DNA of 64,000 bases from Anisus vortex. Its lineage: Eukaryota; Mollusca; Gastropoda; Planorbidae. Location of the stretch: positions 6,205,354-6,269,353 of the forward strand of contig OX421497.1 of the NCBI GenBank assembly GCA_949126835.1, written 5' to 3'. The notes beneath the pieces were generated by a model that was not told the DNA's origin, did not search any database, and saw only the letters and a list, made by a program, of their open reading frames with translations. Shown here piece by piece: positions 47,141-58,375 of this stretch (its first letter is position 1; each line of letters opens with the position of its first letter). The translations under genes were made by a program, and so were the position numbers.

Positions 47141-50100
47141 ATGGGGAAAATGACTATGATGATGAGGGAAGAGACCAAAAAGTATCTAGCCGAGCATAAA
47201 ATTCCTCAGGTAAAAATTATCTTGTTGTGTTTCTAATTTTTTTCTTTCATGCGACATGTGATAGTTAGGTAAACACTTAGCCATACAGCTTCTTTAATTT
47301 TTCTTGATTCATTTAAATCTTTCAGGTAACAAAAAGCATTATTACAACCTAGCTTATCAAAATTATTTAAAATTAGGAAAGAAAATATTTTTCTATATTT
47401 TAATTATTATATATAGACATTTAATAATTTTTATTATGGCTAAATGTATGAGTTCATATAGAAATATGACAAATTTTCTCAGACTTCCAGAAGCATTCCA
47501 TCAAATTATCATGATCTTTTAAAACTTTTTATAAATTCCAGTTGTATTTTTATCCAATCTGTCTCAAAGTTTCTTAAATCTAGTTGTCGGACTAGACAAC
47601 ACTGTTCTAAGCTTAATACATTTTTTGTTAGTGAACTTTTATTTAATAGTATAGTCGACAGCTTTAATTGTTTAATAAAACACTTTTAGCTTTGAAAAAA
47701 AACAAGGGCAAATAAATAAATAGTCGTGGAAAAGAAAAGTAGCAAGAAAGTAGCAACGGTAGTCCAACTGTTCTTGACAGCTAAAGCATTAAGATTAAAA
47801 GGTCACTTCTTAAAAGAAAAATTAAGTAGCAAAGAGTCATGAATAAGATTTTCTTCAAGAGTTGAATAACTAGGATTTTAAAGGCTTAAAGATTTGATAA
47901 TCTCTCCTTTATTATTATCCTAAACCCAGAGATTCATTTGGGTGGTGGCATGTTGGTACAGTCCTTCCAAGTCCAAATCCATGACCTTGTAACTTCATTT
48001 CTTTTTTGTTATGTTTTTCATTCTTATTTAGAATATCATCCTGTTATACTATTACTATACTATTACTTCTTGTGATATAGCCATACCATATTAGCATTCC
48101 TTTATCTTATATGTTAGACGTTCCTTCAGTACAGAAGATTATTACGCCCTATGCTTATCCATGGTTCGAATCTAGTCTTGCTTTTTTATTAGTGTTTTAA
48201 ATGATGTTAGGTTATTGGTCTGTTCAAGCAACCCATTCACTGCTTAGATGTCACTCTGGAAGAAATATAGTGTATAAGCATTTGTTCTTTAGTATGATTT
48301 TGGAGAGAAAATCTTGGTCATGAACCATCGCTGAGTTATCTTATATGTAACAGAAGCTCCTTCTATAAATATGTAGGGATTTTTAATAAAAGGCAAGTTA
48401 TAGATTGGATTTCTTTGCCCAAATTTAATATTTAGCATTGTTAAATAGAAAAATTATTTTTGAAGACACCCATATGACTTAAATACATCTCGGTATTGTC
48501 CTGTAGATTCACATCTTTTCTGTTAATAGTTTCAGTGTTATTTGGAGAACTTTGTGGAATAATCACACCTCCCAAATCTCTCCCCATTCACATTCAAAGT
48601 TTAATTTTGTCTATTTAGCATCTTATATCTAAGTTATCATATTATTACCATATTTATCAAGCTCATAACATATTTATATTGCATGCTAGATTTTTTTATA
48701 TCTGGTTATTAGTTTTTTGTTTTTTTGTTTTTTGAAGTTTATTGAATAACTCACATAACTTTGATTGATCTCATTGAATTGTTAAAGAAGAAATTTAATC
48801 CTATATGTTACCTACACTGCTTCTATACAGAAGATTATTACATTACATCTAGTGAAACTCTGTTTTTATACCTTTTTAAAAAAATGTAATGTGATGAATT
48901 AGATCTAACAGGTTGTGTAGCTAAGCCGTTGAGGGGATTGTACGGCCAATGCAATGTACTCTTATAATTGTAGTGTAAGTGTATGATATTGGGAACATGT
49001 GAAACTAGAGCTGATTCTATGACATATATAAGAGCTAGGAACAACTTATACACCTGCACGGGCCCTTAACCCTGGCTGCCATTATTTACTGTAAGATATG
49101 TGTTCAAGAAAACTATGGAATTTTCTATCAAACTAGAGTCAGGCCTCCATCATTGTTTGGTGTTCAGTAAACTGCTCCGCTTGTTTAAAATGACTTAGAA
49201 CCCCCTGCTACCCCTTTGTAAACAGAACTTGAAACATAATTTTTTTTTATTGCCAACTTTTCTTTTTCACCATTTTTTGGCTCTCTTACTGTTTCTTATT
49301 TAAAACTTTTAATGGCCGACAGCTTTTTGAGTCTCTGCTGAGCTCGTTGATGATGGAGCGACCAGAGAACCCAGTGGAGTACATTGAGAATAAAATGATT
49401 CAGATCCGGGACATCGGGCCAGAGAATGTCAACTGGCAGACCCTGGTGTCACACCTACACCCATACAGGGACAATCTCAGAAGACAACTGATTAGGGATG
49501 GCAGCATCTTCGATAAAGAATATTCAGAGATGGCAGGGGAGGTAAATATCACTCTTTCTACTCTTTTCCCCCAATTATGCCCCTTTGACTACAAATTATA
49601 TATATGAATATTTTTTTATAATAAAAAATAATACCCTGGCAAATTTTGTTTGTTTTTCTCAATCAATTAAAAAATAATAAACTATTGAAATATTGATTAA
49701 AATTTTTAAATGCTATATATGGCTTGAGTCAGTTTTACATGCTTTAAATATAAACTGGCACTCCAGTTGTGATATTATTAGTATAAATCATTCAACGGTG
49801 TGAATAAGAATAATTCATTTGCTAAAAAATCGAACTAAACTTAGGAAAAGAAAAAGTTTTTTTAAATGCTTACATTTTTTTTCCACTTTAGGTCATCTTT
49901 TTTAACATGAGATGTCTTGAATTGAAATCTAGTCATTTGATAATTTTTCTTTACAAAAGTTTATCTCTCTGACCTATTAAATGGCTTTGCCCACAGAATC
50001 TGGCAAAGCCCATCCTGGCAAGGCTCTATAGAGCTGACCACAATATCCTCTACTTTGCATTTGTCTGGTGAACTAATAAGCTCATTTCCAAGCAGGCGTC

Positions 50101-51356
50101 AGGCATTCATCAGTTAGATTTAGGGGCCCTGGAAAAAAATACTGGTCCTCCCCCCCCCCCATTAAAATAAGGGTAACTCTTGTACCAGACCGACCTATGC
50201 CACACCCACATCAGGGTTAGAAAAACAGCAACAATTAATTATCTGATCTTGGATCTGATCTTGGATCTGATCTTGGATCTGATCTTGGATCTGATCTTGG
50301 CTCTGATCTTGGATCTGATCTTGGATCTGATCTTGGATCTGATCTTGGATCTGATCTTGGATCTGATCTTGGATCTGATCTTGGATCTGATCTTGGATCT
50401 GATCTTGGATCTGATCTTGGATCTGATCTTGGATCTGATCTTGGATCTGATCTTGGATCTGATCTTGGATCTGATCTTGGATCTGATCTTGGATCTGATC
50501 TTGGATCTGATCTTGGATCTGATCTTGGATCTGATCTTGGATCTGATCTTGGATCTGATCTTGGATCTGATCTTGGATCTGATCTTGGATCTGATCTTGG
50601 ATCTGATCTTGGATCTGATCTTGGATCTGATCTTGGATCTGATCTTGGATCTGATCTTGGATCTGATCTTGGATCTGATCTTGGATCTGATCTTGGATCT
50701 GATCTTGGATCTGATCTTGGATCTGATCTTGGATCTGATCTTGGATCTGATCTTGGATCTGATCTTGGATCTGATCTTGGATCTGATCTTGGATCTGATC
50801 TTGGATCTGATCTTGGATCTGATCTTGGATCTGATCTTGGATCTGATCTTGGATCTGATCTTGGATCTGATCTTGGATCTGATCTTGGATCTGATCTTGG
50901 ATCTGATCTTGGATCTGATCTTGGATCTGATCTTGGATCTGATCTTGGATCTGATCTTGGATCTGATCTTGGATCTGATCTTGGATCTGATCTTGGATCT
51001 GATCTTGGATCTGATCTTGGATCTGATCTTGGATCTGATCTTGGATCTGATCTTGGATCTGATCTTGGATCTGATCTTGGATCTGATCTTGGATCTGATC
51101 TTGGATCTGATCTTGGATCTGATCTTGGATCTGATCTTGGATCTGATCTTGGATCTGATCTTGGATCTGATCTTGGATCTGATCTTGGATCTGATCTTGG
51201 ATCTGATCTTGGATCTGATCTTGGATCTGATCTTGGTTACATGCTGTCCAATTTCAGCTGGAAGACTTTGAAGAGAGAAAGAAAGACCACTTTGAGTTCA
51301 AGGCCGAGACGAGGTGCAAGCCTGAAATCTTCTCCCTGACTGAGGCTCATTCCTAG
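47141..51356 (+). CDS. DPY30/RII-alpha-like docking-domain protein, 3 exons, 128 aa
   Basis: Coding exons 47141-47209, 49323-49541 and 51258-51356, all phase 0, closed by TAG at 51354-51356. Residues 12-50 (KKYLAEHKIPQ joined to LFESLLSSLMMERPENPVEY) have the pattern of a DPY30/RII-alpha dimerization/docking helix pair and closely resemble the N-terminal domain of adenylate kinase 5. The protein ends soon after with a charged tail (LEDFEERKKDHFEF) and no kinase P-loop was seen, so it is either a stand-alone adaptor or a short isoform. Proteins of this fold anchor to AKAP helices, often in cilia or sperm tails; that role here is inference. An acceptor-like TTTCTAG at 47,111-47,117 suggests an upstream 5' UTR exon. 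Intron 2 contains the 12-bp satellite. Confidence 0.85.
48105..48300 (-). mobile_element. LINE family A 3' tail, reversed
   Basis: GACGTTCCTTCAGTACAGAA, then TTATGCTTATCC-like flank and GGTTATTGGTCTGTTCAAGC; short further fragments of the same tail lie at about 48,335-48,370 and 48,805-48,840. Confidence 0.65.
50241..51236. repeat. 12-bp satellite, about 83 nearly identical copies
   Basis: Unit GATCTTGGATCT, about 1 kb, with one substitution seen (GGCTCT near 50,300). It fills the distal part of intron 2 of the docking-domain gene and ends 21 bp before its acceptor AG. The 363-residue frame across it (LILD repeats) is out of phase with both flanking exons. Confidence 0.98.
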
Positions 51357-52450
51357 CAGTGGTTGTGGACTGGGGAAGCCTTCCACACAATGAAGAGACA
51401 GAGTGTCTGAGCTCACACACACACCCGTTGCAGCCGTTTGTTGTACGCAGTGCAGGATTGCACCACATTGATCAAATTTTATTTTTTACCTTGCTTTTTT
51501 TTTCTGGTGGAGTATGCTGTGGTCTCATTACAACAGGCTGTAGACATTGTGTTTGATCCAGTCTCTTCTATTGCAATTTTGTTTTGTTTTAAAGGCAAAC
51601 TAACATTCACTTAAATTTAATATGTTTCTAAGTGAAACGTGTAAGTTTTGGTTATGTTTAATGCCAATTTCTAGTCTGTTTAAGATCACATTAAAAAAAA
51701 CACATGTCGCTCTCATTGGTGGAAGATGATTCTCTAGCATCACAAAGTGTTAAGAATCAGAGGCTTGAAAAAAACACAAGAAAAAATGATAACAATAAAA
51801 TTTCTTCTCAACATTTGATTATTATGCCCATCTTGTTGATGTCATATTGTGGATTTTTTTTTCCACTGATGATAAGAAGAAAGATATTATTGCATGAAAG
51901 TATTACAAAACAGATTTTTATGCAACTTGATTTTTTTTTTTAAATAATCTATTTTCTGATCCCTATATTGAAATGCCAGAGAAGTTTTTATTTTTAGGCT
52001 GATATTTAAAAAAAGGGCAACAACTTTTTAAAAAAAAAACTTGAAAGTAACAAAACAAAATATAAACATTATTCCTGAACTTTTTGTAATGAGCAGAGTT
52101 CTCTTTTTTTAAATTGAGTCTCTCAATGATTTAAGTGGATTTATAAAGATATTAATTTATGTGTATAATGACATGCATTTTTTATGTCGGCCTGAAGAAA
52201 TCAGTATTACGTTTAAAAGAAAAATAATGTTTGGTTGAATATGTCTGCCCATGTATGTAAGCAATATGAAGTAATGTACATGGCTATGTGTAAACATTTC
52301 TGACTTTACTAGAGATGTAACATTCTTTTTATCAGGGGCATCTCTGGAGAAGGGGAAGTTTTCATTATAAGATAAATACCATACATTATCTTTGTATGGC
52401 CACCCTCCACCATTTTTATTATTATAATAAAGACTAAGCCTTTCCCACAC
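51357..52450 (+). other. Probable 3' UTR of the docking-domain gene
   Basis: AT-rich sequence after the stop with no coding signal. AATAAA hexamers near 51,797 and 52,427 are candidate polyadenylation signals; which is used cannot be told from sequence. Confidence 0.45.
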
Positions 52451-52845
52451 CCCTCTCCTTTCATTACAGTGGATATTAAATAGCATTACGTGTTAGCAAC
52501 TGCACTTGAGACTGAGATTTTAATTTTTCACTGGCCCAGATGTTGTTTTTTTTTTATTTTGCTTTACTAAGCCCATTACGATATTTTTTAAAAAGATGTT
52601 TTAATTTTTACAATATTTCTACAGTATTTTATTGAACATTTTATTTGAAAATAATTTATGATTAAATATTATGTGTATATATAGTTTACACAGCTATTAA
52701 AATCCAATTTTTTTTTTAAATATACAAATTGCAACTGGTACTTGTATTCATCTGTGTGAGTTGAATTTTGTTTTGTTCAATTGCAGTGGAGTCCCACTAA
52801 ACCAAATAAGCAGATTAACTTACAACATTAATCTTTCTTCACTCT

Positions 52846-52931
52846 GTGCTGTTTATATTTCTTCACTCTGTGCTGTTTATATTTCTTCACTCTGTGCTGT
52901 TTATATTTCTTCACTCTGTGCTGTTTATATT
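52846..52931. repeat. 24-bp tandem repeat, about 4 copies
   Basis: Unit TTCTTCACTCTGTGCTGTTT then ATAT; copies are perfect. Confidence 0.92.
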
Positions 52932-53002
52932 GTCTGCAGGCTACAAACATTGTGTTGTTACACTTTGGTTCCATTCTTATTTTCTTTTTACTTTGTTTAG
53001 AC

Positions 53003-53190
53003 CAGGGGTCGGTAACCTACAAGCACGCATGCCACACTTGGCACTTGGGAAGACCCCCAAAACGCAATTCAAGTTATTTTTTTTCCAAGACATTGAGTGC
53101 TAGAGCATGCTGACTTTTAGGATGTTGGCACGCTGGATGAATTAAAGGTCTTACTTGGGCATTCTATTGTCAAAAGGTCGCCCACCCCTG
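53003..53190. mobile_element. Buster-like hAT MITE, 188 bp
   Basis: Starts CAGGGGTCGGTAACC and ends GGTCGCCCACCCCTG. Flanks GTTTAGAC (52995-53002) and GTCTAGAT (53191-53198) match at 6 of 8. The interior carries CACTTGGCACTTGGG and GGCACGCTGGATGAATTAAA. Confidence 0.82.
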
Positions 53191-53414
53191 GTCTAGATCT
53201 CCTTTTTTTTAAAAAATTTGATTATGAAAAAAAAAATGGTTTAAGTTTGAACATAAACTCTTTAAAATCACTAAAATCTTAAAAAATCGGCGCATTATTT
53301 TACAAAACTTTTGTATTTTTAGAAGAAACTTAAATGTATAAAAAATTATGTATGTCAAAGTCAGAAAAACAACAACATATAAACTTTAGTGTTCAAACTG
53401 ACAGTGTAGGCCCA

Positions 53415-53595
53415 ATTTATACTGACATACTTTATACTGGCATACTTTATACTGGCCCACTTTATACTGGCCCACTTTATACTGGCCTACTTTATACTGG
53501 CCCACTTTATACTGGCCCACTTTATACTGGCCCACTTTATACTGGCCTACTTTATACTGGCCCACTTTAAACTGGCCTAATATATACTGACCTAA
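53415..53595. repeat. 15-bp minisatellite, about 11 copies
   Basis: Unit CTTTATACTGGCCCA, with CATAC and CCTAC variants at the edges. Confidence 0.95.
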
Positions 53596-54337
53596 TATAT
53601 AGGCTACTGGCCTTAGGCTATATATACTGGCCTGACATTTACTCAATATGGGCCTCATATGCAAATATAAATTATATATATTTTTAATATTTTTTTTATT
53701 AGCCTAGACGTAAGATTCTGGTTTGAATAACAATAAAAAAAACTGACACAGCATTAGAGGTCTAGTCCAATGACGTAAGAAGTTTAAAACACTTCTATGG
53801 AAAGCCGTATACGTTTTAACAATTTTTAAGAATAGAATAAACCCAGGTTTTACAGTATTTTAACCCAACGCATAGGCCTACTGATTTTTTTTTCTAGGTT
53901 TAAATTGCTAAGATATTATACTAAAAAGGCATTGTAAGGTTGTCTAATAATTTACTAGAAGTTCTCTGTATCGTCCTATAGTATTTATTTATTTCGTAAC
54001 TGTCTCCTTTATTTATCGAAATTAGCCGATTATTATTCCAAGTCACTATAATACACAGAATTCTGTGCTATAATACACCCAACATCTACACTCAGTCTAC
54101 AGCATTGTGTTTGCCACACAATCCCATTCGTGGGCATCATCAGTCCTATAGAGACTTCTTGATCTGAAAGTGAAACTTTACCTCGCAACACGAACAATTC
54201 AATGTTCCAGCCTCCAATTTAAAAACAGACACACACTCACACAAAAAGGCCAACCAATTAATTTAATTCCAAGTCCCCTGGAACGACGCATTCTCACTGC
54301 AACGTATGCCGTCGTTAATAAATTATATAAAAACAAT

Positions 54338-54386
54338 ATGGCCGAGAATGGCAAAGAGCCGACAACTCCACAGCGTCCATCTACAG
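54338..54386 (+). CDS. Possible first coding exon of an unidentified gene
   Basis: ATG at 54338 in a good context (A at -3, G at +4) opens MAENGKEPTTPQRPST and runs for 49 nt to a CAG/GTAATT donor (phase 1). Its composition is more coding-like than its AT-rich surroundings. No downstream exon that continues it was recognised before 64,000, so the gene would extend beyond the window or use exons I missed. The open frame also runs upstream to an ATG at 54170, but that part looks like non-coding sequence. Product unknown. Confidence 0.35.
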
Positions 54387-55190
54387 GTAATTTAGCCGGG
54401 TTGTAACTTCTGATTAATTTTGACTTCTGTGAAAGTGCCGTCCGTACCTGTCTTTTTTTTTTGTTTCTGTCTGGCGCCCAGGGGAGTTCACACCTGTTCT
54501 CTTCGCGTTTGATCTTTTTTTTTTTTACCTGGCGGCGTATTGGTGCTCACACATGACCGGGTTGTTGGGGCAGGCGCTCACACTAGAGCGAGTTGACATT
54601 GGGATACAAAAGAAACGCGCACGAGAGAGAGCGTGCACACGCAGAAAGTCAAAGTGAATTTGGTTAAACAAGTCCTGTTGTTGTCTTGCCGATTTGGACT
54701 TTTTTTTTAAAATTCTCAAACACAAATGTATATATGCGGGTATATATATGATAATAATGTCTGTCAATCGAGACAAACATCCATTTATCCAAAGACTATA
54801 ATAAGATTGACCGCTTGCTTTAATATTTCTGCTATTTGATGACTCAAACGACTTCTTTTGGGAATTCCCGATTCCCTTTTGTATTGTACACTTTCGTTTT
54901 ATTTTATCGCTATTTTATCTCAATTATAATTAAAATCGAAAGATGTATGCAGCGGAGACCTTTAGGTAGCCGTAGGAGTCATTAAAGACAGCATTATTGG
55001 CTGCGCACGGAAAAAGAACATAGGCTATAAGCTCTAAAAATAGAGCAAGCGGTACATCTTATAATAGTCTTTGATTTATCCAGCAACTCATGTATGTATC
55101 GCACTGATCTATAAAAAGAATGGATAGCGCCTCCATAATAAAATTGAATGTGTAAATAATTGAGGCTAGAATTTACTTGAGTATCTACAC

Positions 55191-55364
55191 CAAGGGTCGG
55201 CAACCTTTTGATAACAACGTGCCGATGTAGGATTTCTAATTCATTCAGCGTGCCAACTTCTTAAAAGTCTAGCAATAAATATCTTGTAGCAGAGACTTCA
55301 ATTGTCTATTTGTGAGTCTTTCGAGTGCCACTGAAAATCGCTCTGCGTGCCAAGTCTGGCACGT

Positions 55365-55395
<31 letters not shown>

Positions 55396-55902
55396 TTTGT
55401 ATAGCGCTGCCAACAAACATAATGTAAGCTCAGAGCGCGTTTAACATACAACTAAGAATACGGATATTACCCTAGGCCAGGTAGGCCCTAACAGAGCTAA
55501 ATTGATAATTAAAAAGACAAAACAAATAAATGTAGCATTAACCGACCCAACCCATAAATAAGACAGTAAGTTTCTAAAGCATGTTAAATGTTATCTAAGG
55601 TAAATATTGAAATAATGAGTTTTTAAGTTCTGTTTGAAAGTAACAGTAGAGCTTGTTCGCCTCAGTTGAATGGGAAGTTGATTCCACACCTTCGGACCGG
55701 ATACTGAGAAGGCTCTAAGGCCAACGGTCGTCAGAGAGAAACGGGGCTCTTCCAGAAGCGATGAGTTGGCAGAACGAAGTGTTCTTTGCGGGACATAAGG
55801 CGTGATTAGTGCCTTGAGATAGGACGGAAACTTGTTATTAAAAATGCACTGATGGCAAAGTAGCGCCACTTTATACTCAATTCCGTGAGTTGCCGATCCC
55901 TA
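55191..55902. mobile_element. Buster-like hAT MITE split by a LINE insertion
   Basis: Perfect 8-bp duplications ATCTACAC at 55183-55190 and 55903-55910. Ends CAAGGGTCGGCAACC and, reversed, TAGGGATCGGCAACT. Without the nested LINE it would be about 200 bp, like its relatives at 43,758 and 53,003. Confidence 0.88.
55366..55875 (-). mobile_element. CR1/L2-like LINE fragment, 3' end with ATT repeat
   Basis: The minus strand (from 55,869) reads YLKALITPYVPQRTLRSANS, then RFSLTTVGLRAFSVSGPKVW and NQLPIQLRRTSSTVTF, the typical C-terminal end of CR1/L2-type reverse transcriptases. It is followed by a 3' end with GCGCTATACAAATATT and an (ATT)n tail at 55,366-55,395. 5'-truncated. Confidence 0.9.
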
Positions 55903-56199
55903 ATCTACACTATTCACTTATCCATATAAGCGAGTTATAGAAATAAACTACCTATAATAAGAACAATTATATACGACAAAAAGAAAGTCTAATTCACTTG
56001 AAATGTATTTACAGGTATGTGTAATAACCAACACCCATCCATCAATCAATATCGGTTCATCGACCTATTCATTCACCCATCTAGTTATCCATGCATGCGT
56101 CCTTCTACTTTTCTCTTCGTCCGACCATCCACCCATTTATGTAGATATCCATTTACGTTTTCGTCATACCATCCAACCCTGTAGATTAAATGTTTTATC

Positions 56200-56415
56200 T
56201 TATCTTATAATATATTACAGACGCCCCTTCTATAAAAAAGATTATTGCGTCCTACGCTCGTCCGTGGTCTGAGTATAGTCTTGCATTTTTTTGTGTGTGT
56301 TTTAAATGCTGTTAAGTTGCTTGTTTTCCTAGTTTGTTTAGGCAACCCATTCCATGCTCGGGTGCCACTCAGGAAGAAAGAATACTTATATGCATTTGTT
56401 CTCGTATAAGAGTAC
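56200..56415 (-). mobile_element. LINE family A fragment, RT C-terminus plus 3' tail
   Basis: Reversed, the region reads TATAAGTATTCTTTCTTCCT and GAGTGGCACCCGAGCATGGA, that is YKYSFFLSGTRAWNGLPKQT, the kind of SFFxxxxRxWNxLP tail found at the end of non-LTR RT proteins. After it come the GACGCAATAATC and GGGGCGTCTGTAATATA 3' motifs. Confidence 0.75.
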
Positions 56416-56423
56416 TTGTTTAA

Positions 56424-56496
56424 CCCTTACAGTCCCGGGCGCGTATATAGCGGAACTGAAGGCAGCATAGATAGAAGTAGGTCGGTTCGGGAAGGG
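56424..56496. mobile_element. 73-bp piggyBac-like MITE, second intact copy
   Basis: TTAA at 56420-56423 and 56497-56500. Starts CCCTTACAGTCCCGGGCGCG, ends TCGGTTCGGGAAGGG. It abuts the LINE fragment on its left. Confidence 0.87.
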
Positions 56497-57346
56497 TTAA
56501 AAGAGGCCCACAATCTCAAGACTCGTACAGTGATGTGCCTCATTGTGATGACTAATTCATTCTCTGATTCATTCTAATACAATACGATTTATTCTTAAGG
56601 ATTCATTCAGAAATGTCGTTCATTACAAACCAAAAGCTCTATCAAATCATCAACACCTGCAATCGTTATTACTTACAAACCAGAGTGCCATGTTTTTGAG
56701 CATCTCTTATGGACAATCTCTCACCACGTCATCGTTACTAGATCTAGCTTATTACGTTTTCTTTTGAAACCATCACACTAGCAGCTATTGACGGTCACAA
56801 ACAACCATTATAGGGAAGAAAAAAAGAAGGGATGTAACTCGACAGAGCATGCATTTCCGGAGTTGTCCATAATCGATAATTAGCCTAGCCTAGATAACAA
56901 GCGTAAACATGACGTATTGTAGAGACCATGAAAAGGGGGAACTGGTCAAGTGAAAACACGCGCTTCTCACTGACTGTAGTGACCCAGAGCAGGCTCTCTG
57001 CATTTTTAAAGGTTTGCCAAGCGTCTGGCGTCTTGAGATGTTTCAAATGTAAAGATAGTCGCTAATATATAGTCTATATAATAAATGAAAAGAAATATGT
57101 TGCGAAAGAATGAAGCAATGTTGTTGTTTCGATAGCAGATTTTGTATCTTTTACAGTCCCGTATTTCAATTAGGCAATTAGAATCTAGGCCTAGATCTAT
57201 TTGTTTTGTTTTTTATAGAGCTAATTGATATAGGCTTATAAAGAGAAAAATGTTGATAGATTGCAAGAGAGTGGTGGCGAGAAAGCAAGCAAAAGCGAGG
57301 AAAAGAGAACTTTTAGGAAACAAAGAGCTAAATCGCTAGAAAGCTT

Positions 57347-58375
57347 GACAAGGAGATTATAAGATAAGATAAGAATTGCTTTATTGATCCAAAATGATAA
57401 GGAGATTACAAGATAAGATAAAAATTGCTTTATTGATCCAAAATGATAAGGAGATTATAAGAAAAGATAAGAATTGCTTTATTGATCCAAAATGATAAGG
57501 AGATTATAAGATAAGATAAGAATTGCTTTATTGATCCTAAATGATAAGGAAGATTATAAGATAAGATAAGAATTGCTTTATTGATCCAAAATGATAAGGA
57601 GATTATAAGATAAGATAAGAATTGCCTTATTGATCCAAAATGATAAGGAGATGATAAGATAAGAATTGCTTTATTGATCCAAAATGATAAGGAGATGATA
57701 AGATAAGAATTGCTTTATTGATCCAAAATGATAAGGAGATTATAAGATAAGATAAGAATTGCTTTATTGATCCAAAATGATAAGGAGATTAGGCTTATAA
57801 GATAAGATAAGAATTGCTTTATTGATCCAAAATGATAAGGAGATTATAAGATAAGATAAGAATTGCTTTATTGATCCAAAATGATAAAGAGATTATAAGA
57901 TAACATAAGAATTGCTTTATTGATCCAAAATGACAAAGAGATTATAAGATAAGATAAGAATTGCTTTATTGATCCAAAATGACAAGGAGATTATAAGATA
58001 AGATAAGAATTGCTTTATTGATCCAAAATGATAAGGAGATTATAAGATAAGATAAGAATTGATTCATTGATCCGAAATGACAAGGAGATTATAAGATAAG
58101 ATAAGAATTGCTTTATTGATCCAAAATGACAAGGAGATTATAAGATAAGATAAGAATTGCTTTATTGATCCAAAATGACAAGGAGATTATAAGATAAGAT
58201 AAGAATTGCTTTATTGTTCCAAAATGATAAGGAGATTATAAGATAAGATAAGAATTGCTTTATTGATCCAAAATGACATGGAGATTATAAGATAAGATAA
58301 GAATTGCTTTATTGATCCAAAATGACAAGGAGATTATAAGATAAGATAAGAATTGCTTTATTGATCCAAAATGGA
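57347..58375. repeat. 49-bp minisatellite, about 21 copies
   Basis: Unit ATAAGGAGATTATAAGATAA then GATAAGAATTGCTTTATTGA, TCCAAAATG. Variants include ATGAT/ATGAC and two shortened units near 57,650-57,710. Sequence to the right (GGAAATTCGGTTTGATTACA) continues from the last unit like an element end, so the array probably expanded from a retroelement terminus. Confidence 0.95.

Larger units (their letters stand above)
52450..54337. other. Gene-free stretch
   Basis: Apart from the two tandem arrays and the MITE listed separately, only AT-rich sequence is seen. Confidence 0.5.

Noticed and set aside
50180..51271. 363-residue open frame of LILD repeats
   Set aside because: It is the 12-bp satellite read in one frame, out of phase with both flanking exons; there is no start context or separate gene signal.
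54170..54337. Upstream in-frame extension of the putative exon at 54,338
   Set aside because: Composition is like the surrounding non-coding DNA and the start context is poor; the ATG at 54,338 is better.
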